Origin: Gemmatimonadota bacterium
GTDB lineage: Bacteria > Gemmatimonadota > Gemmatimonadetes > Longimicrobiales > Gaopeijiaceae
DNA: 64,000 nt
Assembly (NCBI GenBank): GCA_021295835.1
Contig: JAGWBP010000005.1
Coordinates: 38,139 to 102,138, forward strand
Reading direction: 5' to 3'
The notes under the pieces were generated by a model. The model saw only the letters and a list, made by a program, of their open reading frames with translations, did not search any database and had not been told where the DNA came from. Below, piece by piece: positions 44,888-53,997 of this stretch (the first letter of the stretch is position 1; the number at the start of each line of letters is the position of its first letter). Both the position numbers and the translations under genes were made by a program.

Positions 44888-47203
44888 TCAGAACACGATC
44901 CGGTAGGTCACACTCAGACCCCTCCCGGCCTCGGGCATGATCTCCTTCACCCGAGAGAGGTGGTTTCGGTATTCGGTGTCCGTGGCGTTGTCGAGGCTCA
45001 CGGTGACGACGTTCAGGCGCCCCCCGAGGGTCAGCCTCGCCCCCGCCGCAGCGTTGAAGAGCCGGTACCCGTCGGTCACGGTCTCGAACTCGCCGATCCG
45101 GTCCTGCTGGCCCGCCATCTCGGCCTCGGCGCGGATGAACCACGCCGGCCACTCGTACTTCAGGGCCACATGCCCCTTGAGCGGAGGAACGAGCGGCAAT
45201 GCCCGATCGGTGTCCTTCAGACTCCCGCTTACCGATGACGCCACCGCCTCGAAGGCCACCCCGCGCCCCACGTCCACGTCCATGCCGGCCTCGAAGCCGC
45301 TGAACACGGCGTCGTTGCCCCGGAACTGGTAGACGGGAAGGAGAACGCGGCTCAGCCGGCCCGTATCCTCTCCATAGACGTAACCCTTGATGTCATTGTA
45401 GAACGCGGTCACTTCGGCCCTCATCCGGTCGGACTCGAAACGGAGAAAGACATCGATCCCCCTTCCGACCTCGCCCTCCAGGGTCGGGTTTCCGACTTCG
45501 AAGACGTATGCCGCCAGGTGCGGCCCCTCCGAGTAGAGTTCGTTCACGTCCGGCGTGCGGAACGCCCGCACCGCGCTGGCGCCGAGCGTCAGTCCGGACC
45601 CGTGGGTGTAGAGCACGCCCAACGACCCCGAGAGGGAGTGGAAGCTGCGGTCGCGTATCGCGCCGATGTCCGAATCCGGGTCCTCCTCCAGGGGATCGGC
45701 CAGGGTCCAGTCGTACCGCAGTCCCCACTCGATCCTGGCGGGCCCCAGCTCCATCTCCTCCAGCAAGTACACCGCCGCCTTGAGCCGGCGCGTGTCCGGC
45801 GTGTGCAGATCGCCGCCGTATCCGAAGTCCTCCCACGACACGCGGCCGCCCATCGCGCCTCCCGCAAACGGTCCCACCCGGCCATGCCAGCCCAGAACAT
45901 CGGCGCTCGCTCTCTGCTGCACGAACAGGGTGCCCAGAGTGTCCGGCGGTTCGATCTCCTGGTGCCTGTACCAGGTGTGGGTCGCGTCGAAACGGAGATT
46001 GTCGAAGATCGCGACGGGCCTGTCCACCACGGCCCTGAACTTCGAAGCGGTGCGCTCCATCTCGATGCGCACCCCTTCCTGGTGTCCTCCCACGAAACCG
46101 CCGGGGATGCCGTAGTCGTTGAGATAGCCGCGGAAGGACGCGCCCATGTGACCCCAATCGGCCACGCGGGCGGACCCGATTCCCCCGCTCCACATTGCGC
46201 CATCGGTGTTTAGCAGCGCGCCTGCGGGCGTCTTGAGGTCTCCCGCCGCACGCACCGCCACTTCCACCCGCAGCGGCACCTGTTCGGCAACGCCGAAGAA
46301 GGCCGTCGCGCTGCCAGCCAGCGAACCGGTCACCGTCTGCGTCTGCAGCGTCGCCGCGCCCGTAGGGTGGTGGGGCACCGCCGACGGGATCTCGTCGCGA
46401 ATGACGTTGATCACCCCGCCCAGCCCGTTGCCTCCGTAGAGCAGCGCGCCGGGACCACGCACCACCTCGATCCGCCGCGCCGACGACGGATCGAGGGCGG
46501 TGGTGTGGTCCGATCCGGAGTTGGAGGCATCGCCCGTTGCGGTCCCGTCCTCGAGCATCAGCACCCGGTCCCCGCTCAGCCCCCGGATCACCGTCTGCGA
46601 AACGGTCGGACCCATGCTGGCGACCGCCAGTCCCGGCATCGCAGCCAGGGTCGCGGGAACGGTCGCCTCCATCCCGCGCTGCAGCTCGTCGCCCGCCATG
46701 ACGGTCACCGGCCGCAGAGTCTCGGCCGCGCCGCGTTCGCTGATTGTCCCGGTCACCACCAGGCCCTCCAGCGCAATGGGAGACGGGGCCAGCTCGATCA
46801 CGACCTCCGCCGACTCCGCCACCGCCCGGCGCGGGCGCACGATCCCGACGGTCACCACCACGCTGGCGCCCCGGTACCCCGGGCGTTCGGCTCGAAGGGT
46901 GTACACGCCCGCAGCCAGCCCGGTCAGGTGGAAGCTCCCGTCCCCGCGGGTCACCACCCTCGTTTCCCTCCCCACCACCGATACATTGGCTCCCGCAAGG
47001 GGTTCGCCAGTCCCAGCGTCGAGCACATCGCCCTCGAACACATGCGCCCGCTCCGGCTCCTGCGCGGAGGCCGGATGCACGAAGAGCAAGGGCGCCGCGA
47101 CCGCGATGGCGATCGCGCACGACGCGGCGAACGGGGACGACGGGCGCCTTGGGGCACCCGTAGCGCACACCCGAGCACCCACGAGCACTCTGTTGGGATA
47201 CAC
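44888..47203 (-). CDS. TonB-dependent outer-membrane receptor, possibly for zinc
   Basis: 771 residues. The signal peptide (AIAIAVAAPLLFVHPASAQ) is followed by a carboxypeptidase-regulatory-like domain (GDVLDAGTGEPLAGANVSVV), the plug (RIEVVRGPGALLYGGNGLGG) and a beta-barrel ending in the typical aromatic strand (SVTYRIVF). The SDHTTALDPSSARRIEVVRG and FRTPDVNELYSEGPHLAAYV patterns resemble the ZnuD-type zinc receptors. With the His-rich lipoprotein downstream this points to metal uptake (inference). The start, a GTG at 47203, has no clear ribosome site; GTGs a few codons downstream are alternatives. Confidence 0.88.
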   Translation of the reverse strand: MYPNRVLVGARVCATGAPRRPSSPFAASCAIAIAVAAPLLFVHPASAQEPERAHVFEGDVLDAGTGEPLAGANVSVVGRETRVVTRGDGSFHLTGLAAGVYTLRAERPGYRGASVVVTVGIVRPRRAVAESAEVVIELAPSPIALEGLVVTGTISERGAAETLRPVTVMAGDELQRGMEATVPATLAAMPGLAVASMGPTVSQTVIRGLSGDRVLMLEDGTATGDASNSGSDHTTALDPSSARRIEVVRGPGALLYGGNGLGGVINVIRDEIPSAVPHHPTGAATLQTQTVTGSLAGSATAFFGVAEQVPLRVEVAVRAAGDLKTPAGALLNTDGAMWSGGIGSARVADWGHMGASFRGYLNDYGIPGGFVGGHQEGVRIEMERTASKFRAVVDRPVAIFDNLRFDATHTWYRHQEIEPPDTLGTLFVQQRASADVLGWHGRVGPFAGGAMGGRVSWEDFGYGGDLHTPDTRRLKAAVYLLEEMELGPARIEWGLRYDWTLADPLEEDPDSDIGAIRDRSFHSLSGSLGVLYTHGSGLTLGASAVRAFRTPDVNELYSEGPHLAAYVFEVGNPTLEGEVGRGIDVFLRFESDRMRAEVTAFYNDIKGYVYGEDTGRLSRVLLPVYQFRGNDAVFSGFEAGMDVDVGRGVAFEAVASSVSGSLKDTDRALPLVPPLKGHVALKYEWPAWFIRAEAEMAGQQDRIGEFETVTDGYRLFNAAAGARLTLGGRLNVVTVSLDNATDTEYRNHLSRVKEIMPEAGRGLSVTYRIVF

Positions 47204-47307
47204 GACGATGGCTTTTACGGGGTATTGGGGCAGATCGTGACGGGTCGTACTCCGGGAACGCCACTACAGGCGACCCCGGAGACGAGAAACAGCGACGCCG
47301 GATGGGG

Positions 47308-47682
47308 TCAGGCGGGAGGAGGTCCTCTCGGAACGATCGCCCCGATCAGGAAGGTCTCGCCAATGGCTCGAAGATCGGCGGGCGGCGGGTGCGACGAGAC
47401 TGGGGCGCGGAACGCCGGGACCTCCAAGGCGGGGAAGTCGATGGTTGGATGCCCCGAAGAGAGCGACCTGACGAGCTGGCAGTACTGACGGCTGTGCTGC
47501 GCCGAGCAGGGGCCCTCAGGCAATTCGAGATGCGTCGGGGAGAGGAGCCGCTCGGCCTCCATCTGCGCTTCAACCGAAGGCACAACCGCCAACACGCCCG
47601 CCTGAGCGAGCAGCGCACAAGACGCAAACACGCGCAGGCGCAGCCTGCGGGCCGAGTTCTGGATGAACACCCTCGCCGCCAT
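47308..47682 (-). CDS. Small exported hypothetical protein
   Basis: 124 residues from an ATG at 47682, with a plausible signal peptide (RLRLRVFASCALLAQAGVLA ending near VEAQ). The mature part is short and Pro-rich with two cysteines (CSAQHSRQYC). No family recognised, and no good ribosome site. The proline-rich C-terminus looks non-conserved. Confidence 0.42.
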   Translation of the reverse strand: MAARVFIQNSARRLRLRVFASCALLAQAGVLAVVPSVEAQMEAERLLSPTHLELPEGPCSAQHSRQYCQLVRSLSSGHPTIDFPALEVPAFRAPVSSHPPPADLRAIGETFLIGAIVPRGPPPA

Positions 47683-47842
47683 CAAGGTGGAAAATGGTCC
47701 GCAACAACCGGAATGCTCGCGCAAGGCCGGACGGACGTCAAGGAGGATCGGAACCGGACGGGACGACCCGCCCCGAAGGCCGGGCCGCTACGGAGCGCGG
47801 GCGCACCGAGTCAGCGAACGGCGGCGACCGTGGGATCCCGAG

Positions 47843-47916
47843 TGGGCCCAGAGGGACTTGAACCCCCGACCGTCGGATTATGAGTCCGCTGCTCTGACCG
47901 CCTGAGCTATGGGCCC
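47843..47916 (-). tRNA. tRNA with CAU anticodon (Ile2 or Met)
   Basis: A complete 74-base cloverleaf. The acceptor arm is GGGCCCA with TGGGCCC and discriminator A. The D-arm region is TAGCTCAGGCGGTCAGAGCA, the anticodon loop CTCATAA, and the T-loop GGTTCAAGTCC. CCA is not encoded. The acceptor stem rules out a typical initiator. It could be the lysidine-modified tRNA-Ile2 or elongator Met; the body resembles Ile2. Confidence 0.93.
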
Positions 47917-47991
47917 GCGTAACGATAACGGCTCGGTGGTGCCCGTGGGAGACGACGGGGGAGCCGCTGCGAAGGTCACGCTGGTCGTCAT

Positions 47992-48741
47992 CTATCGGTG
48001 CGCTCCACGCCTAGCAGCCCGTCTCGCCCCTCCGCCCACACCGACCAGCGCCCGAGCCTCGGCCAACTCGTCCTCCCGGGCTGGCCGCACGCCACCCGTC
48101 TTCAGTCCGCCGAGGCGGAAGGGACCGAATCGGGTGCGGACGAGCGCCGTAACCGAATGACCGACCGCTTGGAACATCCTCCGCACCTCTCTCTTCCTTC
48201 CCTCCGCGAGGACGAGCGCCACACCCCACTCGTCGCGACCCAGCGCCACCCTCCGAACCCGCCGGGGACGTGCGAAGCCGTCCTCCAACTCGACGCCGCG
48301 CCTGAGGCGGGCGATCGCACCGCCTGCGATCCGACCCGGCACCCGGGCTAGGTACTCGCGCTCGACTCGCCCGCGCGGGTGCGCGAGCGCCGCAGCCAGG
48401 TCGCCGTCGTTGGTGAGGAGGAGGAGGCCCGAGGTGTCGCGGTCGAGTCGGCCCACATAGCGGAGCCCCGCGCCCCAGGACGGCAGGACGTCGTATACGG
48501 TCCTACCACCGTGCGGGTCCCGGCGTGTGCAGAGCACTCCGACGGGCTTGTGTAGCACCACCCAGCGCCGAGGGGCCGGGCGCACTACCACTCCGTCGAC
48601 CTCCACCGTGTCCGATGCCGGCGCGACACGCGCGCCCAACTGCGCCACGGGCGTGCCGTTGACCGCCACCCGCCCTTCTCCGATTAGCCGCTCGGCCTCC
48701 CGGCGCGAAGCCACCCCCGCCTGGGAAATGTACTTCTGCAC
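47992..48741 (-). CDS. RsuA/RluB-family pseudouridine synthase
   Basis: 249 residues. Isomerises a uridine in rRNA. The N-terminal S4 domain (QKYISQAGVASRREAERLIG) binds RNA. The catalytic domain has the aspartate motif in RYVGRLDRDTSGLLLLTNDG and the closing EGRKREVRRMFQAVGHSV. The length and order fit the RluB/RsuA group (23S or 16S target unclear). The GTG at 48741 has GGAGGGTG upstream. The C-terminal ~40 residues are a Gly/Arg extension. It lies just downstream of scpB, a common arrangement. Confidence 0.9.
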   Translation of the reverse strand: MQKYISQAGVASRREAERLIGEGRVAVNGTPVAQLGARVAPASDTVEVDGVVVRPAPRRWVVLHKPVGVLCTRRDPHGGRTVYDVLPSWGAGLRYVGRLDRDTSGLLLLTNDGDLAAALAHPRGRVEREYLARVPGRIAGGAIARLRRGVELEDGFARPRRVRRVALGRDEWGVALVLAEGRKREVRRMFQAVGHSVTALVRTRFGPFRLGGLKTGGVRPAREDELAEARALVGVGGGARRAARRGAHR

Positions 48742-48829
48742 TCTGACGGCACCCTCCTGACGCTCGCTCGTGCGTTGAGCGGAAGGTCGGCGGTCCGCCC
48801 GGTGGCGGGCCCGCCCGCCGAGCCTACGC

Positions 48830-49498
48830 CTACTCCGCCGCTTCGGGGGCAAGATCCGTCTGGGCTAGCACCGCCTCCACCGCCGACTCGAGGTCGATCG
48901 GAGCGGGTTCGTCGGCGCCATCGTCATCCCCCTCCAGATCGGTCGAGGCGTCGCCCACGTCCTCCAGCGGAACGCGGTCCCGGAGGACCACGGGCAGCTC
49001 GTCGGGCCTCGGAAGATCCTCTATGGACGGAAGCCCAAAGTGCTGCAGGAATCTGCTCGTAGTCCCGTACAGGACTGGCCTCCCAACTCCCTCTCCGCGC
49101 CCCACGGCCGTGATCAGGCCGCGGTCTATGAGAGTGCGGATCACGCCCGTCGAGTTCACGCCCCGGACGTACTCAACCTCCATGCGGCCTATGGGCTGCC
49201 TGTACGCCACGATCGCAAGGGCCTCCAGAGCCGGCCCCGAGAGACGCGGCGAGACCGGAACGGTATCGAGGCGCTCGAGAAACGGCGCGAACTCGGGGCG
49301 GGTCATGATCTGGACGCCGTCCGCTACATGACGCAGCTCGAACGCCCGATCGGATCGGTCGTACTCCGCCCTGAGAGCGGCCAGCGCAGCCTCGACCCTA
49401 TCCTCGTCAAGTCGCTCGTCGGCGCGTGCGATCTCGCTCGCAAGCAACGGCGCATCGCTAGCGAAGAGCACCGCCTCGACGATCCGGGTGTCGTCCAT
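48830..49498 (-). CDS. scpB: Segregation and condensation protein B
   Basis: 222 residues. Partner of SMC and ScpA in chromosome condensation. It has the two winged-helix halves typical of ScpB (RIVEAVLFASDAPLLASEIA, then ALEALAIVAYRQPIGRMEVE and TSRFLQHFGLPSIEDLP). The C-terminal ~50 residues are acidic. The ATG at 49498 lies five bases after the scpA stop, so the two are surely co-translated. Confidence 0.94.
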   Translation of the reverse strand: MDDTRIVEAVLFASDAPLLASEIARADERLDEDRVEAALAALRAEYDRSDRAFELRHVADGVQIMTRPEFAPFLERLDTVPVSPRLSGPALEALAIVAYRQPIGRMEVEYVRGVNSTGVIRTLIDRGLITAVGRGEGVGRPVLYGTTSRFLQHFGLPSIEDLPRPDELPVVLRDRVPLEDVGDASTDLEGDDDGADEPAPIDLESAVEAVLAQTDLAPEAAE

Positions 49499-49502
49499 GG
49501 GC

Positions 49503-50405
49503 CTATCGGCCTTTGGCTCCAGTCGCCGAGGCGGCCGCACCGGAGAGAAGGGTACGCCCCTCGTCGCTCCCCGCGGCTGCCTGCGCAGCGGACGACATGT
49601 CCCCAGCACCGGGCTCGAAGCCGCGGCCCCGGTAGAACCACAGCGGCGAGAAGGGCTCGCGTTGGCGGAGCCGCACGATGCGGTGCCGGGTCAGCTCGAG
49701 ACCGGCGAGGAGCGTCATGACCGCATGTGCCCGGCTCCGCCAGGGCGCTATCAGACTTGAGAATTCGATCCGACCCAGCCTCCTGATCGCTCCCACGATC
49801 AGCCCCGTCTTCTCCGAGAGGGCGACGGTCCTGGCGGCCACCCGATGCTCCCGGTCGCGCCTATGCGGAAGCTCGACGCGCATGGCGGCGGCGAGAAACT
49901 CGTCCCACGTCAGCTCCAGCGGCCTCACCTCGACCCGCCGACGTTCGCGCGGGATCACGTACCCCCGGTCGAAGCGACACCTGCGATCGCTCTCGGCGAC
50001 CCGAAGCCGGTCCGCCACGTCGCGGATCATCTCGTACTCGAGCAGTCTGCGTACCAGCTCGGCGCGCGGATCGTGATCCTCGTTGGCCGACGGGCTCGGG
50101 AGCAGCATGCGCGTCTTGATCCGAACCAGCAGCGCCGCCATCTCCAGGAACTCGCCCGCCTCGTCGATCCTGGCGACGACAAGCCCCTCGATTGCCTCCA
50201 GGAACTGCTCGGTGATCCTGGCGATGGGGATGTCGAAGATGTCGATGTCCTGCACGCGCACCAGGTGCAGGAGCAGATCGAGCGGTCCGCAGAAGCGCTC
50301 GATCTCGACCACAAGGAGGCCGTCGGAGGCGGGAGTGCCCCAACCGGCGTGCGCGCCCCCTTGCGAGCCCCTGTCGATCAGGGTGGCCGACGACGAGAGT
50401 TCCAT
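49503..50405 (-). CDS. scpA: Segregation and condensation protein A
   Basis: 300 residues. The kleisin that bridges SMC heads. ScpA signatures are clear: FCGPLDLLLHLVRVQDIDIF, DIPIARITEQFLEAI and EFLEMAALLVRIKTRMLLP, with a C-terminal winged helix (AHAVMTLLAGLELTRHRIVR). The N-terminal ~30 residues and Ala-rich C-terminal tail are non-conserved. The ATG at 50405 is adjacent to a dispersed-repeat copy that occupies its promoter region. Confidence 0.93.
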   Translation of the reverse strand: MELSSSATLIDRGSQGGAHAGWGTPASDGLLVVEIERFCGPLDLLLHLVRVQDIDIFDIPIARITEQFLEAIEGLVVARIDEAGEFLEMAALLVRIKTRMLLPSPSANEDHDPRAELVRRLLEYEMIRDVADRLRVAESDRRCRFDRGYVIPRERRRVEVRPLELTWDEFLAAAMRVELPHRRDREHRVAARTVALSEKTGLIVGAIRRLGRIEFSSLIAPWRSRAHAVMTLLAGLELTRHRIVRLRQREPFSPLWFYRGRGFEPGAGDMSSAAQAAAGSDEGRTLLSGAAASATGAKGR

Positions 50406-50412
50406 GCACGAA

Positions 50413-50568
50413 GTCTAGCAGCGCTATTGGTCCGAGTAGCAACACCGAGCGAAGCCACGGGTACGATCATTGTAAACTATGGATTACATATTGTAAAGCA
50501 TACATTACACTGTGGGCAAGCGAGCGCAGCGGTCCAGCGGGATGCAGCGCCGCGCGAATGCAGGCGCG
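50413..50568 (+). repeat. Dispersed repeat copy (Y end, A, partial X) upstream of scpA
   Basis: It begins in the middle of the Y hairpin (TAGCAGCGCTATTGG). The Y end follows (CGAGCGAAGCCACGGG), then palindromes A at 50471-50488 and 50492-50509, and GCGAGCGCAGCGGTCCAGCG with GATGCAGCGCCGCGCGAATG from X. The remaining ~140 bases to rpsT show nothing further. Confidence 0.82.
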
Positions 50569-50705
50569 CCAGGGGTGGGCTCCGGTTGATTCGGCCATGC
50601 GCCGACTCTATCTTGCTGTCCCTACGCCGCGTGCATCCAGGTAGGTTTCGGGTCTTCGCCGACACTCCGGTCGGGGCGAGGCTGGCCAAGCAAAGGGGTT
50701 GACAA

Positions 50706-50960
50706 ATGCCGAACATCAAGAGCGCTACTAAGCGCATGCATCTCAGCCGTGCGGCCCGTGGGCGCAACCGGGTCCTCCGCTCCCAGATCCGAACTGCCGT
50801 GCGTCGAATCGGCGAGGCCGAGAGCAAGGCCGAGGCGGAGCGGCTACGCCGGGCCGCCGTGGCGCTAATCGACCGGGCCGCGACCCGGCGCATCCTTCAC
50901 CCCAACCGGGCTGCCCGCATGAAGTCGCGAGCGGACCGGACGATCCAGCGGCTCGCCTAG
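50706..50960 (+). CDS. rpsT: Ribosomal protein S20
   Basis: 84 residues, basic and helical, with the canonical start MPNIKSATKRMHLSRAARGR and the ALIDRAATRRILHPNRAARM segment of S20, which binds 16S rRNA early in 30S assembly. AAAGGGG lies seven bases upstream of the ATG. It converges on pyrC with the stop codons sharing CTAG. Confidence 0.97.
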   Translation: MPNIKSATKRMHLSRAARGRNRVLRSQIRTAVRRIGEAESKAEAERLRRAAVALIDRAATRRILHPNRAARMKSRADRTIQRLA

Positions 50961-52267
50961 CGGCTCACCCGGGCGGGTGGATCTTCGCCCACCGACCAAA
51001 CCGTCTCGCCCCCCACCAGGGTGCGTACCACTCGCCCAGTCACCCTCATCCCGGCGAAGGGCGTGCTCCGCCCCTTCGAGAGGAACTGGGCCGGGTCGAC
51101 GACCCACTCGGCCGCCGGGTCGATCAGGACCAGATCCGCACGGCGACCTCGCTCCAGCTCACCCCCCTCTATCCCCAGAGCTCGAGCGGGCCCAAGCGAC
51201 ATCCGCTTGAGCAGCGTCGGGAGGTTCATCGCGCCACCCCTCACGAGGTGCGTGTGCAGCACCGCGAAGGCCGTCTCGAGCCCGACGACGCCATGCGGCG
51301 CATCGTCGAAGGCCTGCTCCTTCTCGTCGTAGTGCCTGGGAGCGTGGTCCGTCGCCACACACGCGATCGTGCCGTCGGCGAGCGCCCCCTGGACGGCCTC
51401 CACATCGGCTGCGGGGCGGAGCGGCGGGCTCACCTTGTACTCGGTGCCGTAGTCGCCCAGCAGGTCGTCCGTTAGGAGGAGGTGGTGAGGTGTGGCTTCG
51501 GCAGTGATCCGCACCCCTCGTTCCAGCCCGCGACGGATCGCGGCGACGGCTGCGGCAGTCGATACACGCTGTATGTGCAGCCGCCCTGCGGCTGCTCTGG
51601 CGAGAGCGATGTCGCGCAGCACCCCGATCTCCTCGGCGACAGCCGGGAGACCACGGAGCCCCAGGAGGGTCGAGACCACCCCCTCGTGCACCTGGCCGCC
51701 CCGAGCCAGCTCCGCGTCCTCCGAGTGGGTTAGAAGGGGAACGCCGAACGACTGGGCGTACTCGAGCGCCAGCCGCATCAGGGTGGAGGATGCGACCGAC
51801 CTCCCAGCGTCGCCCACCGCCACTGCGCCGGCCGCTACGAGCTCGCCGAACTCGGTTAGCTGCTCTCCCTTCCTGCCGACCGATAGAGCCGCCACTGGAA
51901 GGACGCGTGCGCCGCCAGCCCGACTGCCCTCGGCGACCACATATCCCACGGTGGCGGGGTCGTCCACAACCGGATCGGTGTCCGGCATGCAGCATACGGT
52001 GGTGAAGCCCCCTGCAGCCGCGGCCTGCGCTCCACTGCGGATCGTCTCGCGGTGCTCCCACCCCGGTTCGCAGAGGTGCGCATGAGGGTCCACAAAGCCG
52101 GGTGCCACCACCAGGCCGCTGGCGTCGATCTCTTCCCCGACCGATTCGACCTCTAGACCCGACGCAACGGCCTCGATCAATCCGCCGCGCACCAGAAGAT
52201 CGGCCACCCTCGGAGCTCCGATGCCCAGATCGACCACGGTCCCACCACGGAGGAGTAGGTCGCTCAC
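50957..52267 (-). CDS. pyrC: Dihydroorotase
   Basis: 436 residues, class I (multifunctional-type) dihydroorotase, closing the pyrimidine ring in the third step of UMP synthesis. Zinc-site motifs are in order: GFVDPHAHLCEPGWEHRETI, LTHSED, ITAEATPHHLLLTDDLL and CVATDHAPRHYDEKEQAF. The GTG at 52267 has GGAGG upstream and starts at SDLLLRGGTVVD, the usual first strand; the longer upstream frame overlaps pyrB. It is last in the pyrR-pyrB-pyrC run, 16 bases after pyrB. Confidence 0.95.
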   Translation of the reverse strand: MSDLLLRGGTVVDLGIGAPRVADLLVRGGLIEAVASGLEVESVGEEIDASGLVVAPGFVDPHAHLCEPGWEHRETIRSGAQAAAAGGFTTVCCMPDTDPVVDDPATVGYVVAEGSRAGGARVLPVAALSVGRKGEQLTEFGELVAAGAVAVGDAGRSVASSTLMRLALEYAQSFGVPLLTHSEDAELARGGQVHEGVVSTLLGLRGLPAVAEEIGVLRDIALARAAAGRLHIQRVSTAAAVAAIRRGLERGVRITAEATPHHLLLTDDLLGDYGTEYKVSPPLRPAADVEAVQGALADGTIACVATDHAPRHYDEKEQAFDDAPHGVVGLETAFAVLHTHLVRGGAMNLPTLLKRMSLGPARALGIEGGELERGRRADLVLIDPAAEWVVDPAQFLSKGRSTPFAGMRVTGRVVRTLVGGETVWSVGEDPPARVSR

Positions 52268-52283
52268 CTGATCCTCCGGAGCC

Positions 52284-53255
52284 TCACTCCTGGCTCCACT
52301 CGCTGGCCGCCTCGGCAAGGAGGGCCTCCCCGCCTGCGAGGAGGTAGAGGACCGCCATGCGGACCGCTACACCGTTGGTGACCTGGCGGAGGATCACCGA
52401 ATGGGGGCCGTCGGCGACGTCCGAGTCGATCTCCACGCCTCGGTTCAGGGGGCCCGGATGCATGATCAGTAGCTCCCTGTCGGCACGCTGCAGGTGTGCG
52501 GACGTCACCCCAAAGACGCGATTGTACTCCCGAAGCGAAGGTACATAGCCGTCCTGCATGCGCTCGAGCTGGAGGCGTAACACATTCAGAGCGTCCGCCC
52601 ACTCGATCGCCTCCTCGAGGCCGTTGACGACGCGCGCCCCAAGCTCCTCGATTCCGGCCGGCAGAAGGGTGCGCGGCCCGCAGACCGCGACTTCGGCACC
52701 CAGCTTGGTCAGGCCGTGGATGTTCGACCGCGCCACCCGCGAGTGGAGCACGTCGCCGACTATGCACACCTTCAGGCCGTCGATGCGGCCGAAGTGGTCG
52801 CGCAGGGTGAGGATGTCCAGGAGCGCCTGGGTCGGGTGCTCGTGTGCGCCGTCGCCCGCATTGACGACGCTCGACGGGATCCGGGCTGCGAGGAAGGCGG
52901 CGGCCCCCGCCGACCAGTGCCTGATGACCACCATGTCGATGCTCATCGCCTCGAGGTTGCGAGCGGTGTCCACCAGGGTCTCGCCCTTGGATACCGACGA
53001 CCCCACCGACCCGATGTTCACAGTGTCGGCGGAGAGGCGCTTCTCGGCGAACTCGAAGGATATGCGGGTCCGCGTGGAGGCCTCGAAGAAGAGGTTCACT
53101 ATCGTCTTGCCTCTGAGCACCGGCACCTTCTTGACCCGTCTGCGGGCGATTTGCTTCATGGGCTCGGCCGTGTCAAGTATGGCGCGAATCTGGTCGGTCG
53201 AGAGCGCGTCGAGCCCGGTCAGGTCCTTGCCGAGCACGGTCTTGCCGCCGCTCAC
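52284..53255 (-). CDS. pyrB: Aspartate carbamoyltransferase catalytic subunit
   Basis: 323 residues. Forms carbamoyl aspartate. Hallmark motifs are [20 protein letters not shown] (carbamoyl phosphate site), [18 protein letters not shown], and [20 protein letters not shown] at the aspartate site. The GTG at 53255 overlaps the pyrR stop (GTGA). No pyrI regulatory subunit is nearby, consistent with the pyrR-regulated type. Confidence 0.96.
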   Translation of the reverse strand: MSGGKTVLGKDLTGLDALSTDQIRAILDTAEPMKQIARRRVKKVPVLRGKTIVNLFFEASTRTRISFEFAEKRLSADTVNIGSVGSSVSKGETLVDTARNLEAMSIDMVVIRHWSAGAAAFLAARIPSSVVNAGDGAHEHPTQALLDILTLRDHFGRIDGLKVCIVGDVLHSRVARSNIHGLTKLGAEVAVCGPRTLLPAGIEELGARVVNGLEEAIEWADALNVLRLQLERMQDGYVPSLREYNRVFGVTSAHLQRADRELLIMHPGPLNRGVEIDSDVADGPHSVILRQVTNGVAVRMAVLYLLAGGEALLAEAASEWSQE

Positions 53256-53779
53256 GGCCGCCCCAGCGCCTCGAGTACGACCGCGAGCTCGTCGTCCAGT
53301 CTGGGCACCAGGACATCCACCCGTTGACCCTCGAGCACCGGCACCTCCCGACCCACGATATCGGGTTGAATCGGCAGCTCGCGCTCTCCTCGGTCGACGA
53401 GCACGCAGAGCAGAATGCGCGTCGGCCGTCCCCAGTCCATAAGCTCGTTGAGGGCGGCGCGCACTGTCCGCCCGGTGTAGAGGACATCGTCGACCAGCAC
53501 GACGGGGCGCTCGTCCACGCCGCCCGAGGGCAGTCGGGTCTCCCCAACGACCGGGCGCGGACCCATCGCCATGAGGTCGTCGCGGTAGAGGGTGATGTCG
53601 AGTGTCCCAGTCGGCAGACGCACGCCCTCGGCGTCCGCGATCGCCTGGCCGATCATGGCCGCCAGATCGACGCCCCTGCGCTGAATGCCGACGAGGACCG
53701 CCTCCCTCGCCCCGGCGAGCTGCTCCATGACCTCGTGAGCCATGCGGGCAATCGCCCGCACCACGGCCTCGGGGTCCAT
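53252..53779 (-). CDS. pyrR: PyrR uracil phosphoribosyltransferase / pyr regulator
   Basis: 175 residues. In Bacillus this protein binds pyr mRNA to control attenuation and has weak UPRTase activity. The PRPP loop [20 protein letters not shown] and the [11 protein letters not shown] and [10 protein letters not shown] motifs are characteristic. The ATG at 53779 has AGGGTG upstream; in-frame codons continue upstream to a TTG at 53821. I could not identify an attenuator hairpin with confidence in the ~100 bases before it. First gene of pyrRBC. Confidence 0.93.
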   Translation of the reverse strand: MDPEAVVRAIARMAHEVMEQLAGAREAVLVGIQRRGVDLAAMIGQAIADAEGVRLPTGTLDITLYRDDLMAMGPRPVVGETRLPSGGVDERPVVLVDDVLYTGRTVRAALNELMDWGRPTRILLCVLVDRGERELPIQPDIVGREVPVLEGQRVDVLVPRLDDELAVVLEALGRP

Positions 53780-53861
53780 GAGCACCCTGGGGCCGGTCGC
53801 CGAAGCCTTGTCGATTCGCAACCTCTCGTGCGTTGTCCGTCGATTCGATGGCGAGCGACTG

Positions 53862-53930
53862 CGAGCCCGCAGGCCAGCCTCCCACAGCGTTCGACCGAAA
53901 GCTAATTGCACCCCCGCCGCGCTGCCAGCA
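53862..53930 (-). repeat. Decayed module X copy upstream of pyrR and the NhaC gene
   Basis: Reads GCCTCCCACAGCGTTCGACC against X's GCCTCCCACGGCATTCGAGC on the minus strand, with GAGCCCG before and CACCCCCGCC after matching X's ends loosely. It is the most diverged copy and lies in the divergent promoter region. Confidence 0.5.
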
Positions 53931-53997
53931 TTATGGGTGGCACTCCACGACCTGCTCCAGATGGAGCTTTCGGCCACAACTCCGTTTGGGGGGGCAA

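Noticed and set aside
20866..50568. CRISPR array
   Set aside because: The repeats are dispersed tens of kilobases apart, in both orientations and of modular structure, with no regular spacers and no cas genes.
50477..50893. Minus-strand frame of ~138 codons over the 50-kb repeat and rpsT
   Set aside because: Antisense to rpsT and translated mostly from repeat sequence (its end reads CPQCNVCFTICNP, as in the other copies); no independent support.
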